Below, one piece after another: positions 33,291 to 43,579 of a stretch of 64,000 bases of DNA. The position numbers were made by a program, and so were the translations under genes. Source of the stretch: Pleomorphomonas sp. JP5 (lineage in GTDB: Bacteria; Pseudomonadota; Alphaproteobacteria; Rhizobiales; Pleomorphomonadaceae); assembly GCF_023721815.1 (NCBI RefSeq), contig NZ_JAMDLI010000007.1:310001-374000 (forward strand), given 5' to 3'. The notes beneath the pieces were generated by a model that saw only the letters and a list, made by a program, of their open reading frames with translations, searched no databases and was not told the DNA's origin. Within the stretch, counting starts at the first letter, position 1, and every line of letters starts with the position of its first letter.

Positions 33291-34142
33291 TCAGCGGAAC
33301 AGCATCAACGGGATCAGGCAGGTGCGGATCATGGCCGACGTCGTGCTGCCGACCAGCAGGTTTCGCACCGCCGAATGGCCATAGGCGCCGATGGCGAGAA
33401 GATCGATGCCTTCGGCCCGGACATAGTCGCCGATGGCCTTCGTCGGGTCGCCGGGTATGAGCTTCGAGACCACGGCCTCCCCGCGATCGCCGAGCACCCG
33501 CGTGGCATCCTCCAGCCGCTGACGGTTGGCCGGCGTATCGTCTCCGACCGTCACCACATGGACCTCCAGACCGCCAAACAACGGCTTCGACGCCATGTAC
33601 TCCAGCGCCTTCCTGGCGCTGGGGCCGCCGTCATAGGCCAGGAGCACTCGGGAAATGCCCTTCCACTCGCGCGAGGCGACGAGGATCGGCCGCTTGGCGG
33701 ATCGAACCACCCGTTCGAGATTGCTGCCGATATGCATCTGGGCGAAGTCGGCGCTGGCGCCTCGCTTGCCGATGACGATCAGCGACACATCCTCCTCGCA
33801 CTCGGCGACGGTGTCGACGAAGGAGCCGTGTCGGAACTTGACGTTCACCTCGGCGACGCCCTGCTCGGTCAAGCGCGCCCGGCTCGTGTCGAGAAGCGCG
33901 CGCCCTCGCTCCTGGGCGAGCTTGGCGCTCTCCTCGTCGATCCTCGCCAGACTGTCGAGAAGCTGCGCGTTGGCGTCCACCCCAAGAGCGCCGGATAGGT
34001 CGAGCAGGTCGCCCCGCTCCTTCCGGCCGATGACGTGCAGGATCGACACCGAAGCGTCCATCCGTCGGGCCGCCCAGGCCGCGTGATCCGCAACGCTGAT
34101 CGCATAGACCGACACGTCCACGCAGGCGAGTACCTTGGTCAT
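33291..34142 (-). CDS. Tandem universal stress protein (UspA family)
   Basis: A 283-residue protein with two Usp domains. Domain 1 (1 to about 150) starts MTKVLACVDVSVYAISVADHAAWAARRMDA and has a nucleotide-loop-like IGKRGASADFAQMHIGSNLERVV. Domain 2 (about 155-283) has RVLLAYDGGPSARKALEYM and the G-x2-G-x9-G(S/T) ATP motif in AIGAYGHSAVRNLLVGSTTSAMI. It lies 56 bp from the SulP transporter gene on the same strand and probably shares its transcript. Pairs of SulP transporter and Usp are frequent; a modulating role is inferred. Confidence 0.9.
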   Translation of the reverse strand: MTKVLACVDVSVYAISVADHAAWAARRMDASVSILHVIGRKERGDLLDLSGALGVDANAQLLDSLARIDEESAKLAQERGRALLDTSRARLTEQGVAEVNVKFRHGSFVDTVAECEEDVSLIVIGKRGASADFAQMHIGSNLERVVRSAKRPILVASREWKGISRVLLAYDGGPSARKALEYMASKPLFGGLEVHVVTVGDDTPANRQRLEDATRVLGDRGEAVVSKLIPGDPTKAIGDYVRAEGIDLLAIGAYGHSAVRNLLVGSTTSAMIRTCLIPLMLFR

Positions 34143-34198
34143 TCGTCCCTCCCTGTGGCCGGGTCGCGTGCCCTGCCTTCCGATCTATCTACCTGTTT

Positions 34199-35677
34199 TC
34201 AAATTACCTTGTCGACGGCGTCCGGGTCGTTGTGGATCGCGAAGCGGTCCACCATGGTCGCGCTCGCCTCGTTGAGGCCGAGAACCTCCACCTCCGCCCC
34301 CTCGCGGCGGAACTTGATGACCACCTTGTCGAGCGCCGCGATCGCCGAAACGTCCCAGAGGTGGGCATGGCTGACGTCGATCACCACCCGTTCCACCACC
34401 TCCTTGAAGTCGAGCGCGGCGACGAAGGCGTCGGACGAGGCAAAGAACAGCTGTCCGTGAACGACATAGGTGCGTGTCCGGCCATCCGGTGACAGCGAGG
34501 AGGACACCGCGAACACGCGGGCGACGTTGGAGGCAAAGAAGATGCCGGACAGCAGCACGCCGACGAGGACGCCCTGGGCGAGATCATGCGTGTAGACCAC
34601 CACCACCACGGTCGCGACCATCACGATGGACGCCGACGGCGGGTACTGCCGCATGTTGCGGATCGAGCTCCAGGAGAAGGTGCCGACCGACACCATGATC
34701 ATCACCGCCACCAGCGCGGCCATCGGGATCTGGCTGACCCAGGGGCCGAGCACGACGATCAGGAACAGCAGGAAGCCGCCGGCGACGAGGCCGGAGAGGC
34801 GTCCTCGGCCACCCGACTTCACGTTGATCACCGACTGGCCGATCATGGCGCAGCCGCCCATGCCGCCGAGAAAGCCGCTGACGATGTTGGCGACGCCCTG
34901 GCCGCCGCACTCGCGGTTCTTGTTGCTCGGGGTATCGGTGAGGTCGTCGACGATCGCCGCCGTCAACAGCGATTCCAGAAGCCCCACCGCCGCCAGCGCC
35001 ACCGAGTAGGGCAGGATGATCCTCAGCGTTTCCAGGTTGAACGGCACCTGCGGGATCAGGAAGGTCGGCAACGAGGACGGCAGTTCGCCGAGATCGCCAA
35101 CCGTCCGCACATCGATTCCCAGCGTCAGGACCGCGCCGGTCACCAGAACGATGGCGACGAGCGGGCTCGGAATGGCCTTGGTGACGTAGGGAAAGAGATA
35201 GATCACGGCAAGGCCGGCGACGACCAGGACGTAGGTCACCGGCGCAACGCCGATGAGTTCGGGAAGCTGGGCCATGAAGATCAGGATGGCCAGCGCGTTG
35301 ACGAAGCCGGTCATCACCGACTTCGAGACATAGCGCATCAGCAAGCCGAGCTTCAGAAAGCCCGCCACGATCTGGAGGACGCCCATCAGGATGGTCGCCG
35401 CCAACAGGTATTGCAGACCATGGTCGCGGACGAGATCCACCATCAGCACGGCCGTGGCTGCCGTCGCCGCCGAGATCATGCCGGGCCGGCCGCCGACGAT
35501 GGCCGACGTCACCGCGATCGCAAATGAGGCATAGAGGCCGATCTTGGGATCGACGCCGGCAATGACCGAGAATCCGATGGCTTCCGGAATGAGGGCAAGT
35601 GCGACGACGATGCCCGCGAGGATGTCGCCGCGAATATTGGACAGCCATTCCTTCCGGAGGGTCTCGAACAAGGTCAT
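34199..35677 (-). CDS. SulP-family anion transporter (BicA-like)
   Basis: A 492-residue transporter with about 12-14 membrane helices followed by a C-terminal STAS domain (about 395-492: [39 protein letters not shown]). Family landmarks: [51 protein letters not shown] and [32 protein letters not shown]. The substrate may be bicarbonate, sulfate or another anion; the sequence alone does not tell, although the GGCAMIGQ type is common among BicA-like proteins. The start at 35677 begins [14 protein letters not shown]. Confidence 0.92.
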   Translation of the reverse strand: MTLFETLRKEWLSNIRGDILAGIVVALALIPEAIGFSVIAGVDPKIGLYASFAIAVTSAIVGGRPGMISAATAATAVLMVDLVRDHGLQYLLAATILMGVLQIVAGFLKLGLLMRYVSKSVMTGFVNALAILIFMAQLPELIGVAPVTYVLVVAGLAVIYLFPYVTKAIPSPLVAIVLVTGAVLTLGIDVRTVGDLGELPSSLPTFLIPQVPFNLETLRIILPYSVALAAVGLLESLLTAAIVDDLTDTPSNKNRECGGQGVANIVSGFLGGMGGCAMIGQSVINVKSGGRGRLSGLVAGGFLLFLIVVLGPWVSQIPMAALVAVMIMVSVGTFSWSSIRNMRQYPPSASIVMVATVVVVVYTHDLAQGVLVGVLLSGIFFASNVARVFAVSSSLSPDGRTRTYVVHGQLFFASSDAFVAALDFKEVVERVVIDVSHAHLWDVSAIAALDKVVIKFRREGAEVEVLGLNEASATMVDRFAIHNDPDAVDKVI

Positions 35678-35888
35678 TGGATCTTCGCGTCCCGAGACGA
35701 CAGGCCACGCCACGCCTTGGAAAGGCGAGTGGGTCGCGCGTGTCGTGAGAGATTATCCGGCGGATCGGCGGCCGGAAGAGCCACCCGCGAGGCGGGTCCG
35801 TGTGAACGCTTAGGTTACTGCCATGGCCCACCGGAAAAGGCAACCGCGTGGCTGCCCCGCGCGAACGAGGCCGATAGCGCCTCGCGCC

Positions 35889-36527
35889 TCACCTGATCGG
35901 CGGCAACACCACCCGGCTGGCGCGGCAGGCCCGCCTGTCGACCTCCTCGCAGGCGCGAAAGCCGAGGCCGCGCGTCAGGCAGACGCGCACTTCCCTGAGG
36001 CGACGCCCATCGCAGACGACGGAAACGCCGCCGGGCCGGAGTCCGGGATTGGCCGCAAGGAAGGCCGCCTCCACCTCGGCGGGGGAGACCATCACATAGG
36101 TGTCGAGCCGCCGAAAAGCGGCCGGAATGCGAACAGCCTCGCGAGCCGCCCGAACGGTCTTGAAGTAGTCGGTCGGCGAAAGACCTGAACAGGACCCATG
36201 CTTGCGCCACTCGTGGCGGACGAGACCGGGCGCCGTCATCAGGTCGGCAATGGCTCGGATATCCGTCCGATCCGGCGCAAGGCGCGTCGGACAATCGGCC
36301 GGATAGCCGCGTTCGTATTGCGGCCAGAGGCCATGCACCAGGAAGCCGTAGCGACGGCCGCTCTCGCATTGCGCGTCGTCGCGCGCACCGCCCTCGGCCT
36401 CGCAATAGCTTGGCGACCAGCTGAGCGACAGCACGTAGAAATCGAAACGCCCGGGGCGATCGGCGGCAAGCGCGGCGACCGGCCAGACCGCGGCAAGGAG
36501 AACCAACAGCCGGGCGAGCCTCGTCAC
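35889..36527 (-). CDS. Ribonuclease T2 family protein (secreted RNase I type)
   Basis: A 212-residue exported RNase. Signal peptide about 1-21 (LLVLLAAVWPVAALA). Both catalytic sequences are intact: CAS I FLVHGLWPQ (about residues 62-70) and CAS II EWRKHGSCSG (about 105-114), with the conserved catalytic His in each. LSWSPSYCEAEGG near 34-46 and several Cys match bacterial T2 enzymes. It degrades RNA in the periplasm or outside the cell, giving cyclic phosphate products. Its start overlaps the stop of a small exported protein gene, so the two are a unit. Confidence 0.93.
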   Translation of the reverse strand: MTRLARLLVLLAAVWPVAALAADRPGRFDFYVLSLSWSPSYCEAEGGARDDAQCESGRRYGFLVHGLWPQYERGYPADCPTRLAPDRTDIRAIADLMTAPGLVRHEWRKHGSCSGLSPTDYFKTVRAAREAVRIPAAFRRLDTYVMVSPAEVEAAFLAANPGLRPGGVSVVCDGRRLREVRVCLTRGLGFRACEEVDRRACRASRVVLPPIR

Positions 36528-36910
36528 TTCAGAACCTTGCAGTCGGCGCCGTAGACCTTGTAGGGGTCATGGCCGGACAGGCAGAACTCGACGTTCCAGC
36601 CGTAACCGGCGAAGCCCTCGCCGGCCGAAACCACATAGTAGAGCGTCGTCGGCCGAGCCGAGGTGAGTTCGGCGCGGGCGGCGCAATAGCGCCGATCGAT
36701 GGCGCTGAAGCCTTCGGTCACCAGACGTCGTTCGCCGATCCGATCGAGTGCGGCGATGGTGACGCCGTCCTTCCAGGTATGGGCCTCGGCCCAGGCCTGG
36801 CGACTCGAAAGAGTGGAAAGGACCGAGGCGTCATCGCAAACCGGAAGCCCCCCGGCGGCGGCCATCACGGTGGAGCTTGAAAGCGCGAGCAAGGCGAAGG
36901 CAAGGCGCAT
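36524..36910 (-). CDS. Small exported protein co-translated with RNase T2
   Basis: A 128-residue hypothetical protein. Signal peptide about 1-17 (LAFALLALSSSTVMAAAGG). The mature part has four Cys (PVCDD, RRYCAARAEL, VEFCLSGHDPYKVYGADCKVLK) that probably make two disulfides. GEGFAGYGWNVEFCLSGHDPYKVYGADC resembles small proteins found in Rhizobiales with no known function. It overlaps the RNase T2 gene by 4 nt (ATGA), which suggests a helper or inhibitor, by analogy only. Start at 36910 chosen for the signal peptide. Confidence 0.7.
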   Translation of the reverse strand: MRLAFALLALSSSTVMAAAGGLPVCDDASVLSTLSSRQAWAEAHTWKDGVTIAALDRIGERRLVTEGFSAIDRRYCAARAELTSARPTTLYYVVSAGEGFAGYGWNVEFCLSGHDPYKVYGADCKVLK

Positions 36911-37134
36911 GATCGGTCCTCGGGTGTCGAGACAGGGCGTCCATCGGGCCGAATGCCCGAACAGAGGGCGGATTCGAGCAAGAGAATACCTGCGACCGCT
37001 CGCTTGTCGATCTGATTTTTCAGACCGGCGCTTCATTGAGGATCAGCCTCTCGCAAGCCCTCCGCCGGAACCCGCCGGGAACTCGGCCTTCGCGCCAATG
37101 ACCGAGGCAGACGCTGCCGCCTCGATTGACCTTG

Positions 37135-37542
37135 CTAAAGGAACGGGTTGTAGACCAGTTCCCAGAGATGACCGTCGGGGTCGGCAACGAAAGCCGAGTA
37201 GCCGCCCCAGAACACCGTCCGGGCCGGCCGGCGCAGAACCGCCCCCGCCGCGAGCGCATGGGACATCGCCGCGTCGACGGCTTCCGCCGACGGATAGTCG
37301 TGCGCGAAGGTGATGCCGTCGAAGCCATGACCGTCGTCGGCGACTTCGGCATCCTTGGCCAACAACGCTCTTGGAAAGAGCGAAAGCTTCAGATTCTCGA
37401 GCGCGTAGATCACATACTCGTCGTTCGATGCCGGGTCGGCCACGAAGCCCAAAGCGTCGTAGAAGGCGCGGGCGCGGGGAAGGTCGGCAACGCCGAAGGT
37501 GATGCTCGACACGGCTCGAAAGTGCTTCTGGTCGTCAGCCAC
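37135..37542 (-). CDS. VOC-family (glyoxalase/bleomycin-resistance-like) protein
   Basis: A 135-residue single-domain VOC protein: FRAVSSITFGVADLPRARAFYDALGF is the first beta-alpha-beta module, and GGYSAFVADPDGHLWELVYNPFL the last. The metal-ligand positions are partly kept (E in WELVYNP); function could be a lyase, dioxygenase or resistance protein. GTG at 37542 follows GGAGGA ten nt upstream and gives the usual VOC length. A longer frame to 37611 is possible but adds an unlikely extension. Confidence 0.8.
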   Translation of the reverse strand: MADDQKHFRAVSSITFGVADLPRARAFYDALGFVADPASNDEYVIYALENLKLSLFPRALLAKDAEVADDGHGFDGITFAHDYPSAEAVDAAMSHALAAGAVLRRPARTVFWGGYSAFVADPDGHLWELVYNPFL

Positions 37543-37798
37543 TGGAAGGGTCTCCTCCGACACCCGGTTAGGTGCGTCACGCTTTCGGTTCGGAAGGAGA
37601 TCATAATGCAATCTTGAGCGGAGCAGATGCCGCTTCGCTCAAAGAAAATGCGTAGATTCAAAGAACTGAGATACGTCCTCAACACACGCAGATGTTTCTG
37701 AATCCTGCACACAGCCCCTGCTTCCCGGCAGTCGATGCCCGCCGGGAACATGGGTTCGGTCCGATGCCGCATCGCGCCGGGATGGGCGCCACTACGCC

Positions 37799-39889
37799 TC
37801 AAGCGGCCCGGATCGAGCCGAGGAAGGTTGCCAGTTCGTGCCTCAACCGCTCGGCATTCTTGCTGAGTTCGGATGCCGAAGCCAGCACCTGCGTCGCGGC
37901 GCTGCTCGATTCGCTGGCCGCCATGGTGACGGACGTGATGGACTGCGACACCGTACCCGTGCCGATCGAGGCTTCCTGGACGTTGCGGGCGATCTCCACC
38001 GTGGCGGCGTTCTGCCCCTCAACCGCGCCGGTGATCGACTTGGAGATCTCGTTCATGGTCTCGATGGTAGAGCCAATGCCGTGAATGGCCGTCGCCGCCT
38101 CAGTCGTCGCCGATTGTATGGCGCCGATCTGCGCACCGATCTCGGCCGTCGCCTTGGCGGTCTGGTCGGCCAGTTGCTTGACCTCGGCCGCGACCACGGC
38201 GAAGCCCTTGCCGGCCTCGCCGGCCCGCGCCGCCTCGATGGTCGCGTTGAGCGCCAGAAGGTTGGTCTGACCGGCGATATTGCTGATCAGCTCAACCACT
38301 GCGCCGATCTTCTCGGCCGCCGCCGCCAGCCCCTTGACCATGTCGTTGGTGTGCTCGGCCTCGTTCACCGCCTTCGAGGCGATATCCGACGACTTTTCCA
38401 CTTGCCGGGCGATCTCCGACACCGACGACGACAGCTCCTCGGTCGCCGACGCCACCGAGGCAACGTTGGCCGATGCCTGCTCGGCGGCGGCAGCTACCGA
38501 CGCCGACTGGTCCTGCGTGGAGTCGGCCAGCGCCGTCAGCGACTTCGCCGACATCTGCAACTCCGTGGACGCGGAGGCAACCATGTCGACGATATCGCCG
38601 ACCGCCTCGTCGAAGCGCAGCGCCAGCGCGTTCATGTCGGCGGCGCGGCGCTCCTGTTCGTGACGCTCCTGGTCGGCCCGTTCGGCGCGCAGCCGCTCGG
38701 TCTCCTGCATGCTGTCGCGGAACACCGCCATGGTCCTGCCGAGCGCACCGATCTCGTCGTTGCGCTCCGTATAGGGCGCCTCGATCGAGAACTCGCCCCT
38801 CGACAGCGCCATCATGCGATCGCCGATGACGCCGAGCGGATGAATGATGCGCCGCTGCACCAGGACGGCGACGCCGATGGCCAGCGCCAGCGCGCCGACG
38901 AACAGGCCGAGGTTCATCCAGAGCGACAGGGTCGCCTTGGTGTTGGTCTCGACAGCGTTGGTTTCGGCAATGGCGAGCGCGACGTTGGCGACATTGAGCA
39001 ATGACGTCAGCCGCGGCGCGTTATAGGTGCTCCAGCCCAACGTATCGGTATCGGCCTTCTTGCCGGCGATGACCGTTTCGATGAGCTTGGTTTGCCTCTC
39101 GATGGCGCCCGAGCTGAAATAGTCGCGATCGGCGGCGGCGACCGCCTCGGCGAAGGTGGGCGGCAGGTCGACGCCTGAGGACATGTCCTTGATGGACTGC
39201 CACGCCACCTGGGCGGAAGCCATGTGGGTGAAGTAGGTTTCCAGGGCGTCCTCGGGAGTCCCGATCGGCCCGAGGGCGTTGGCGGTCAGGCCGGACGCCT
39301 CACCGGCCGCGTTGCGCATCACCCAGGCCAGCGCCTTGATGTCGAGCAGCCGGTCGATCAGCCCGTCGGCCAGCCGAACCTCCTCGGCGATCCGCGACGA
39401 GGTGGCCGACAGCTGGTCGATCATCGCCGTGGCGGCCTTGGTGTAATCATCGGCAAGCGAAGCCTGACGGCTGGCCTTGTCCTGCCTGAAGGCGTCCTCG
39501 GTCTTGGCCTGAAGCGCCTTGAGCGCGTCGACGGCGCCGCGAAGCGACCTGGCGAGCTGCGCCCCGTCGGACAGGTCGGAGCCTTCGAGCGTGGCGATCG
39601 CCGCCTCGATGGCCGGCATCTCGGCGCCTCGCGCGTCGCTGAGCTGCTTGACGAAACCATCCAGCGCGCCCTCGGCCTTGATGGCCCGGACGGTGCTGCT
39701 GCGATCGATCCTGAGGTTCGGCAAAGCCTGGAACATCTGCGTCGTGGCGCGAGAAACCGTTTCGATGCGGGCCGCCGTCCGGGCGCTCTGCCAAGAAGTC
39801 CAGGCGCCGATCCCCAACTGGATCAGAATGCCGGCGACGAGGCCGGCGATGATTATTCTCAGCGTGAGGCTTACGGTCAGGCGGTTCAT
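37799..39889 (-). CDS. Methyl-accepting chemotaxis protein (membrane)
   Basis: A 696-residue chemoreceptor. TM1 about 10-31 ([19 protein letters not shown]), a periplasmic helical sensor domain of about 290 residues, TM2 about 326-346 ([18 protein letters not shown]), HAMP ([22 protein letters not shown]), then the signalling domain. The signalling tip reads [51 protein letters not shown], with the conserved E-A-A-R-A-G-E hairpin (landmarks only). The ligand domain is long and helical, possibly a four-helix or HBM-like bundle. It lies about 160 bp from a tandem-receiver gene and an HD-GYP gene on the same strand. Confidence 0.93.
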   Translation of the reverse strand: MNRLTVSLTLRIIIAGLVAGILIQLGIGAWTSWQSARTAARIETVSRATTQMFQALPNLRIDRSSTVRAIKAEGALDGFVKQLSDARGAEMPAIEAAIATLEGSDLSDGAQLARSLRGAVDALKALQAKTEDAFRQDKASRQASLADDYTKAATAMIDQLSATSSRIAEEVRLADGLIDRLLDIKALAWVMRNAAGEASGLTANALGPIGTPEDALETYFTHMASAQVAWQSIKDMSSGVDLPPTFAEAVAAADRDYFSSGAIERQTKLIETVIAGKKADTDTLGWSTYNAPRLTSLLNVANVALAIAETNAVETNTKATLSLWMNLGLFVGALALAIGVAVLVQRRIIHPLGVIGDRMMALSRGEFSIEAPYTERNDEIGALGRTMAVFRDSMQETERLRAERADQERHEQERRAADMNALALRFDEAVGDIVDMVASASTELQMSAKSLTALADSTQDQSASVAAAAEQASANVASVASATEELSSSVSEIARQVEKSSDIASKAVNEAEHTNDMVKGLAAAAEKIGAVVELISNIAGQTNLLALNATIEAARAGEAGKGFAVVAAEVKQLADQTAKATAEIGAQIGAIQSATTEAATAIHGIGSTIETMNEISKSITGAVEGQNAATVEIARNVQEASIGTGTVSQSITSVTMAASESSSAATQVLASASELSKNAERLRHELATFLGSIRAA

Positions 39890-40047
39890 TTCGGCTCCTT
39901 GGCGAAGAGCGGTATTTTAGCAAAAGCTGGTAGAGGAGTTCTTAATCTGGCTAGACCAAGTGCTATTGCGCAGTCTTTGACCAGCTAGCTCGTGCGAAGC
40001 TGGACGCAGGCTTTGCGGACGACAACGCCGTCCCGCTTCCGTCGAGA

Positions 40048-40872
40048 TCACGGCAGATAGAGAATGTTGGTCTCCGGTTCCTCGAACACGTCGGGCTCCC
40101 GCATCGTGACGAACTCCGTTTCGGCCACGCTGTAGAGGCTGTGCAGGACCTCATCCACATCCCGGGCGTAGAAGGGCTTCTTGAGGAAGAAGTCCACGCC
40201 GATGTGGGACGCTGCGCGGCGGATCGCCTCGTCGTCCTTGCCGGACATCAGCACCACATGCGCGTCGACCGACGAGTACAGGATCTCGCCGGCCGCCTCG
40301 AGGCCGTCGATGCCCGGCATTTCGACGTCGATGAAGGCAAGATCGAAACCACCGATCCGGAACTGGCGGATCGCATCGGCGCCATTGGCGGCTTCCTCGA
40401 CGTCAAGCTTGAACCGGCTGTGCTTGATAATGCGTTTGACCACCGAGCGAACGGTCGCGCTGTCGTCGACGATCAGCACGCGACGCGACTGGACCATCTT
40501 GACGACGCGCAGCAGCATCATCGCCACCTTCGACTTGTCGAAAGGCTTGGGCAACAGCGCATAGGCGCCACGCGCCTTCAGCGCGTCCAGCGTAGCCTGC
40601 CGCATGTCGGTGGAAATGGAGACCACGATGGGGGGACGGCGCCCGCCGAGCACGGAATCGAACTTCTTCAAGAGTTCGATGCCGTTGATGTTGGGCATGT
40701 TGAGGTCGAGGAACAGGACGTCGGGCACGCCGCGCAACAGGAACCGGCCCGCCTCGAGGACGCTTTCGACCTCGAAGACGTGGCAATCCGGCACGATTTC
40801 CCGGATCTCGTTCCGCAATTGAGTGCGGACGATCGCGGAGTCGTCCACAATGAGCGCCCTGAGGTTCAGCAT
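40048..40872 (-). CDS. Tandem CheY-like receiver protein
   Basis: A 274-residue protein with two receiver domains and no output domain. Domain 1 (about 4-120): LIVDDSAIVRTQL, phosphoacceptor in VLFLDLNMPNINGIELLKKF and the K in LLPKPFDKSKV. Domain 2 (about 130-250): VLIVDDSATVRSVVKRI, LAFIDVEMPGIDGLEA with the Asp, and K in FFLKKPFYARDVDEV. It resembles adaptor proteins that pass or buffer phosphate between a kinase and a motility or c-di-GMP output. The adjacent HD-GYP phosphodiesterase and chemoreceptor genes suggest such a pathway. Confidence 0.9.
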   Translation of the reverse strand: MLNLRALIVDDSAIVRTQLRNEIREIVPDCHVFEVESVLEAGRFLLRGVPDVLFLDLNMPNINGIELLKKFDSVLGGRRPPIVVSISTDMRQATLDALKARGAYALLPKPFDKSKVAMMLLRVVKMVQSRRVLIVDDSATVRSVVKRIIKHSRFKLDVEEAANGADAIRQFRIGGFDLAFIDVEMPGIDGLEAAGEILYSSVDAHVVLMSGKDDEAIRRAASHIGVDFFLKKPFYARDVDEVLHSLYSVAETEFVTMREPDVFEEPETNILYLP

Positions 40873-40926
40873 CGTCTTTTTCCCGGTCGAACCGACAAAC
40901 CTTTCCCGCGTCTCGCGCCTCGCCCG

Positions 40927-42039
40927 TCAGGCGGCCGACAGGACGGGCCTGTGGCCGCCGTCGCATTCGGCGGCCACCTTCTCGAACTCGCGCACCAAAT
41001 CCGCGTCGAGCTTCGCGCCGGCCATCGACTGGAGGATCGAATAGGCTTCGTCGGCCGGCTTCGGCGGCTTGTAGGAGCGTTTTTCGGTCAGGGCCGCGAA
41101 GATGTCGCAGATGGTGATGATGCGGGTGATGTCGTCGATCTCTCCGGCGCGGATACCCCTCGGGTAGCCGGAGCCATCGAGATACTCGTGATGATCTCGG
41201 GCGACGCGGGCGATCTCGCCGCCGGTCTGCGCGTCGCGGGAGAGGATGTCGTAGCCATGGGCGGCATGCCGCTTCATGATCTCCCATTCGGTCGCGTCAA
41301 GCGCGCCCGGCTTGTCGAGGATCTCCAGCGGCGTCATCGCCTTGCCCACGTCGTGGAAAAAGGCGGCGTCGAACAGGCGACCGGTCTGCCGCTCGCCGAC
41401 GCCGAGCGCCCGGGCAAAGGCGAGCGTGTAGCCGGAGACGAGCGCGCAATGCTGGGCGGTGCCGTCGTGATAGTTCTGGATCAGGTCGATCCAGACCGAC
41501 ATCGGCGACTTGCCGATCAGCTCGGTCATCGCCCGGCGCTGGGACGCCGCCTCCTCGAGGGCCGGCGCCACGGGATTGGCCCGGAGGCGATCGAACAGGT
41601 CGACGACGGCCCCGGCGATGCCGTTCGACACCGACGCCCGCAAGGCCGCCGTCTTGGACGCCAGATAGACCGCGTGCGGATCGACCTGGGCGATCAGGCC
41701 GACGAGGCTTTTCACGCTCATGTCGGTGGTGATGTTGATGAAGGAAAAGCCCGCCTGCTCGAAGGCGATGAAACGGCGCGGGTCCATGCCGGCGAGGAAC
41801 AGGATCGTTCGCGACCTCATGGGGCCGACGAGATCGGCAAGGCGGGCGGGAACATGGTCGTCCGGTCGGTACCTGCCGGCGAAGACCAGAATGTCCTGCC
41901 GTCCGGCCCTGGCGAGTTCGCGAGCCCCCGGGACTGTCCTGTGCGCGTCGAACCCTTGCGACAGCAACTCCGCGAGGCAGGCGTCGATCTCCGCCTGGGG
42001 CTCGCCCATGAGCTGGATGCCAACACGAGATCGTCCCAT
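40927..42039 (-). CDS. HD-GYP domain protein (cyclic di-GMP phosphodiesterase)
   Basis: A 370-residue protein. The C-terminal half (about 175-360) is an HD-GYP domain with the metal-binding set intact: HDVGK at 229-233, H258 and H261 in the KRHAAHGYDIL helix, DHHEYLDGSGYPRG at 282-295 (the GYP motif) and D312 in CDIFAALTEKRSYK. It should hydrolyse c-di-GMP. The N-terminal 165 residues form an alpha/beta region of receiver size (GIQLMGEPQAEIDACLAELLSQGF, RTILFLAGMDPRRFIAFE) with no recognisable phosphorylation Asp. Start at 42039 (MGRSRVGIQ). It sits 54 bp before the tandem-receiver gene and probably shares its transcript. Confidence 0.9.
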   Translation of the reverse strand: MGRSRVGIQLMGEPQAEIDACLAELLSQGFDAHRTVPGARELARAGRQDILVFAGRYRPDDHVPARLADLVGPMRSRTILFLAGMDPRRFIAFEQAGFSFINITTDMSVKSLVGLIAQVDPHAVYLASKTAALRASVSNGIAGAVVDLFDRLRANPVAPALEEAASQRRAMTELIGKSPMSVWIDLIQNYHDGTAQHCALVSGYTLAFARALGVGERQTGRLFDAAFFHDVGKAMTPLEILDKPGALDATEWEIMKRHAAHGYDILSRDAQTGGEIARVARDHHEYLDGSGYPRGIRAGEIDDITRIITICDIFAALTEKRSYKPPKPADEAYSILQSMAGAKLDADLVREFEKVAAECDGGHRPVLSAA

Positions 42040-42478
42040 CTGACCGCTTTCCCGATAGTGTTTGCGTGGCGCATGGTTCGGCGGACCCGGCCGTGCCCAA
42101 GACACAGCGGGTCGTCTCGAAGGCCGCAAAGGTTCAGGATCGTGTCCCCTGTCCGCGACCTTCCGTTGAACAGGATGGCCCCGGAGGTTCCGGCGGCTCG
42201 ACTGTTCCTGCCAGTCGGAGGCGCCGCCAAAGCGAACGCCAGCCAAGCCACGCCTGCCGAAGCGAACTCCATTCGCCGGCAGGACAACGCGACTTTCCCA
42301 CTTCGTCCGACTGCTTATATTCCCTGCGCATTGAGAAATTCTTACCGCTTTTCGCGGAAATCCGGGGGTTGGCGCCCCTCTCGCAAGGACGCAAGGGGCG
42401 CGTCCTCGCAGCAGAGCATGGCCTTCCCTCGCTCGCGCACCCTTGGCGCGCGGAGTGGAGCGCTCCGCCCCCTCGCCG
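42040..42478. other. Intergenic region between the HD-GYP gene and rlmJ
   Basis: About 440 bp upstream of the HD-GYP gene and downstream of rlmJ. No gene is supported. A hairpin GCGCCCCT/AGGGGCGC (42372-42401, 14-nt loop) without a clear T run could end rlmJ transcripts. The promoter of the HD-GYP operon should also lie here but I could not place it. Confidence 0.4.
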
Positions 42479-43330
42479 TCAGCTGTCCTCGGCGAGCCTC
42501 AGCACACGGCCGCCGGCGCCCTCGTCCACGGCGAGAAGACGGATCAGCTCCGGCAGGATCGCCTCGGTCTCGTCGGCCAGCATGAAGGGCGGATTGGCGC
42601 AGAGCACGCCGGCGCCGGAGAGCGGCCCGTCGCCACGGGGCTCGCGCACCCATTGCTCGATGGCGACGAGGCGCGGATAGCCCACCTCGGCCGCCCCTTT
42701 CAGGAAGGCGTCGACGGCGGCGATATCCTTGATCGGATACCAGATCAGAAGGCAGCCGGTCGCGAAGCGCTTGTGGGCGTCATGAACCGCGCGCAAAAGG
42801 CGATCGAACTCGCCGGGCTCCTCGAAAGGCGGGTCGATCACCACGACGCCGCGCCGTTCGCGCGGCGGCAACTGGGCGCGGACGGTGATGTAGCCATCCT
42901 CCGAGACGACGCGCACCCGCCGGTCGCCCGCGAAGAGCGCGGAGAGCGTTTCCGCGTCCTGCGGATGCAGCTCGTTGAAGTGATAGCGATCCTGCAGACG
43001 GCCGAGCGCCGTGGCGATGACTGGCGAGCCGGGATAGACGAGAAGGTCATCCCCGCCGTTGACGGCGCGGAGGGCCGCTTGCCAGGGGGCGAGCCAATCG
43101 CCGAGCGCCGGCGACAGGCGGGCCGCCCGGATGCGGCCGACGCCGCCCTCCCATTCGCCTGTCCTGAGCGCCTCGTCGGCGGCGAGATCATAGAGGCCGA
43201 TGCCGGCATGGCTGTCGATGACGTGGTAGCCGGCATCCTTGCGACCGAGATAGACGAGGATGCGGGCGAGCACGGCGTGCTTCAGCACGTCGGCAAAGTT
43301 TCCGGCATGAAAGGCGTGGCGGTAGTTCAT
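42479..43330 (-). CDS. rlmJ: 23S rRNA (adenine-2030-N6)-methyltransferase RlmJ
   Basis: A 283-residue methyltransferase beginning MNYRHAFHAGNFADVLKHAVLARIL, a hallmark of RlmJ (formerly YhiR/DUF519). SAM-binding features follow: VIDSHAGIGLYDL, GSPVIATALG, NELHPQDAETL and the catalytic VVIDPPFEEPGEFDRL (DPPF, N6-adenine type). RlmJ methylates A2030 of 23S rRNA. Normal length and complete. The MNYRHAFHAGN start is invariant in the family, which fixes the start codon. Confidence 0.95.
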   Translation of the reverse strand: MNYRHAFHAGNFADVLKHAVLARILVYLGRKDAGYHVIDSHAGIGLYDLAADEALRTGEWEGGVGRIRAARLSPALGDWLAPWQAALRAVNGGDDLLVYPGSPVIATALGRLQDRYHFNELHPQDAETLSALFAGDRRVRVVSEDGYITVRAQLPPRERRGVVVIDPPFEEPGEFDRLLRAVHDAHKRFATGCLLIWYPIKDIAAVDAFLKGAAEVGYPRLVAIEQWVREPRGDGPLSGAGVLCANPPFMLADETEAILPELIRLLAVDEGAGGRVLRLAEDS

Positions 43331-43579
43331 GGCGCGAGAGCTAGATCACATGCCGCCCCGCCGGCAAGGAAATTCGCCATTGCCGGCCGATGGTCCCACT
43401 GCCGCCGCATCTGCGCCCCAGATTGCGGACCGAGCGTCGCGGCGGACATGAACGGCCCATGAACGGCCAGTTCAGCGCAGGCTCAAGGCAAGGATGGCAT
43501 AAGGTTGACCATTGAATGTCCGGTCGACTTGACTTGCCGAGGAGCACCCGTCGACCCGCCCGACAAGAGGAGTGAAGCC

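Noticed and set aside
40141-42585. Long plus-strand open frame across the receiver and HD-GYP genes
   Set aside because: It runs antisense to two genes with complete conserved motifs and shows no motif itself.
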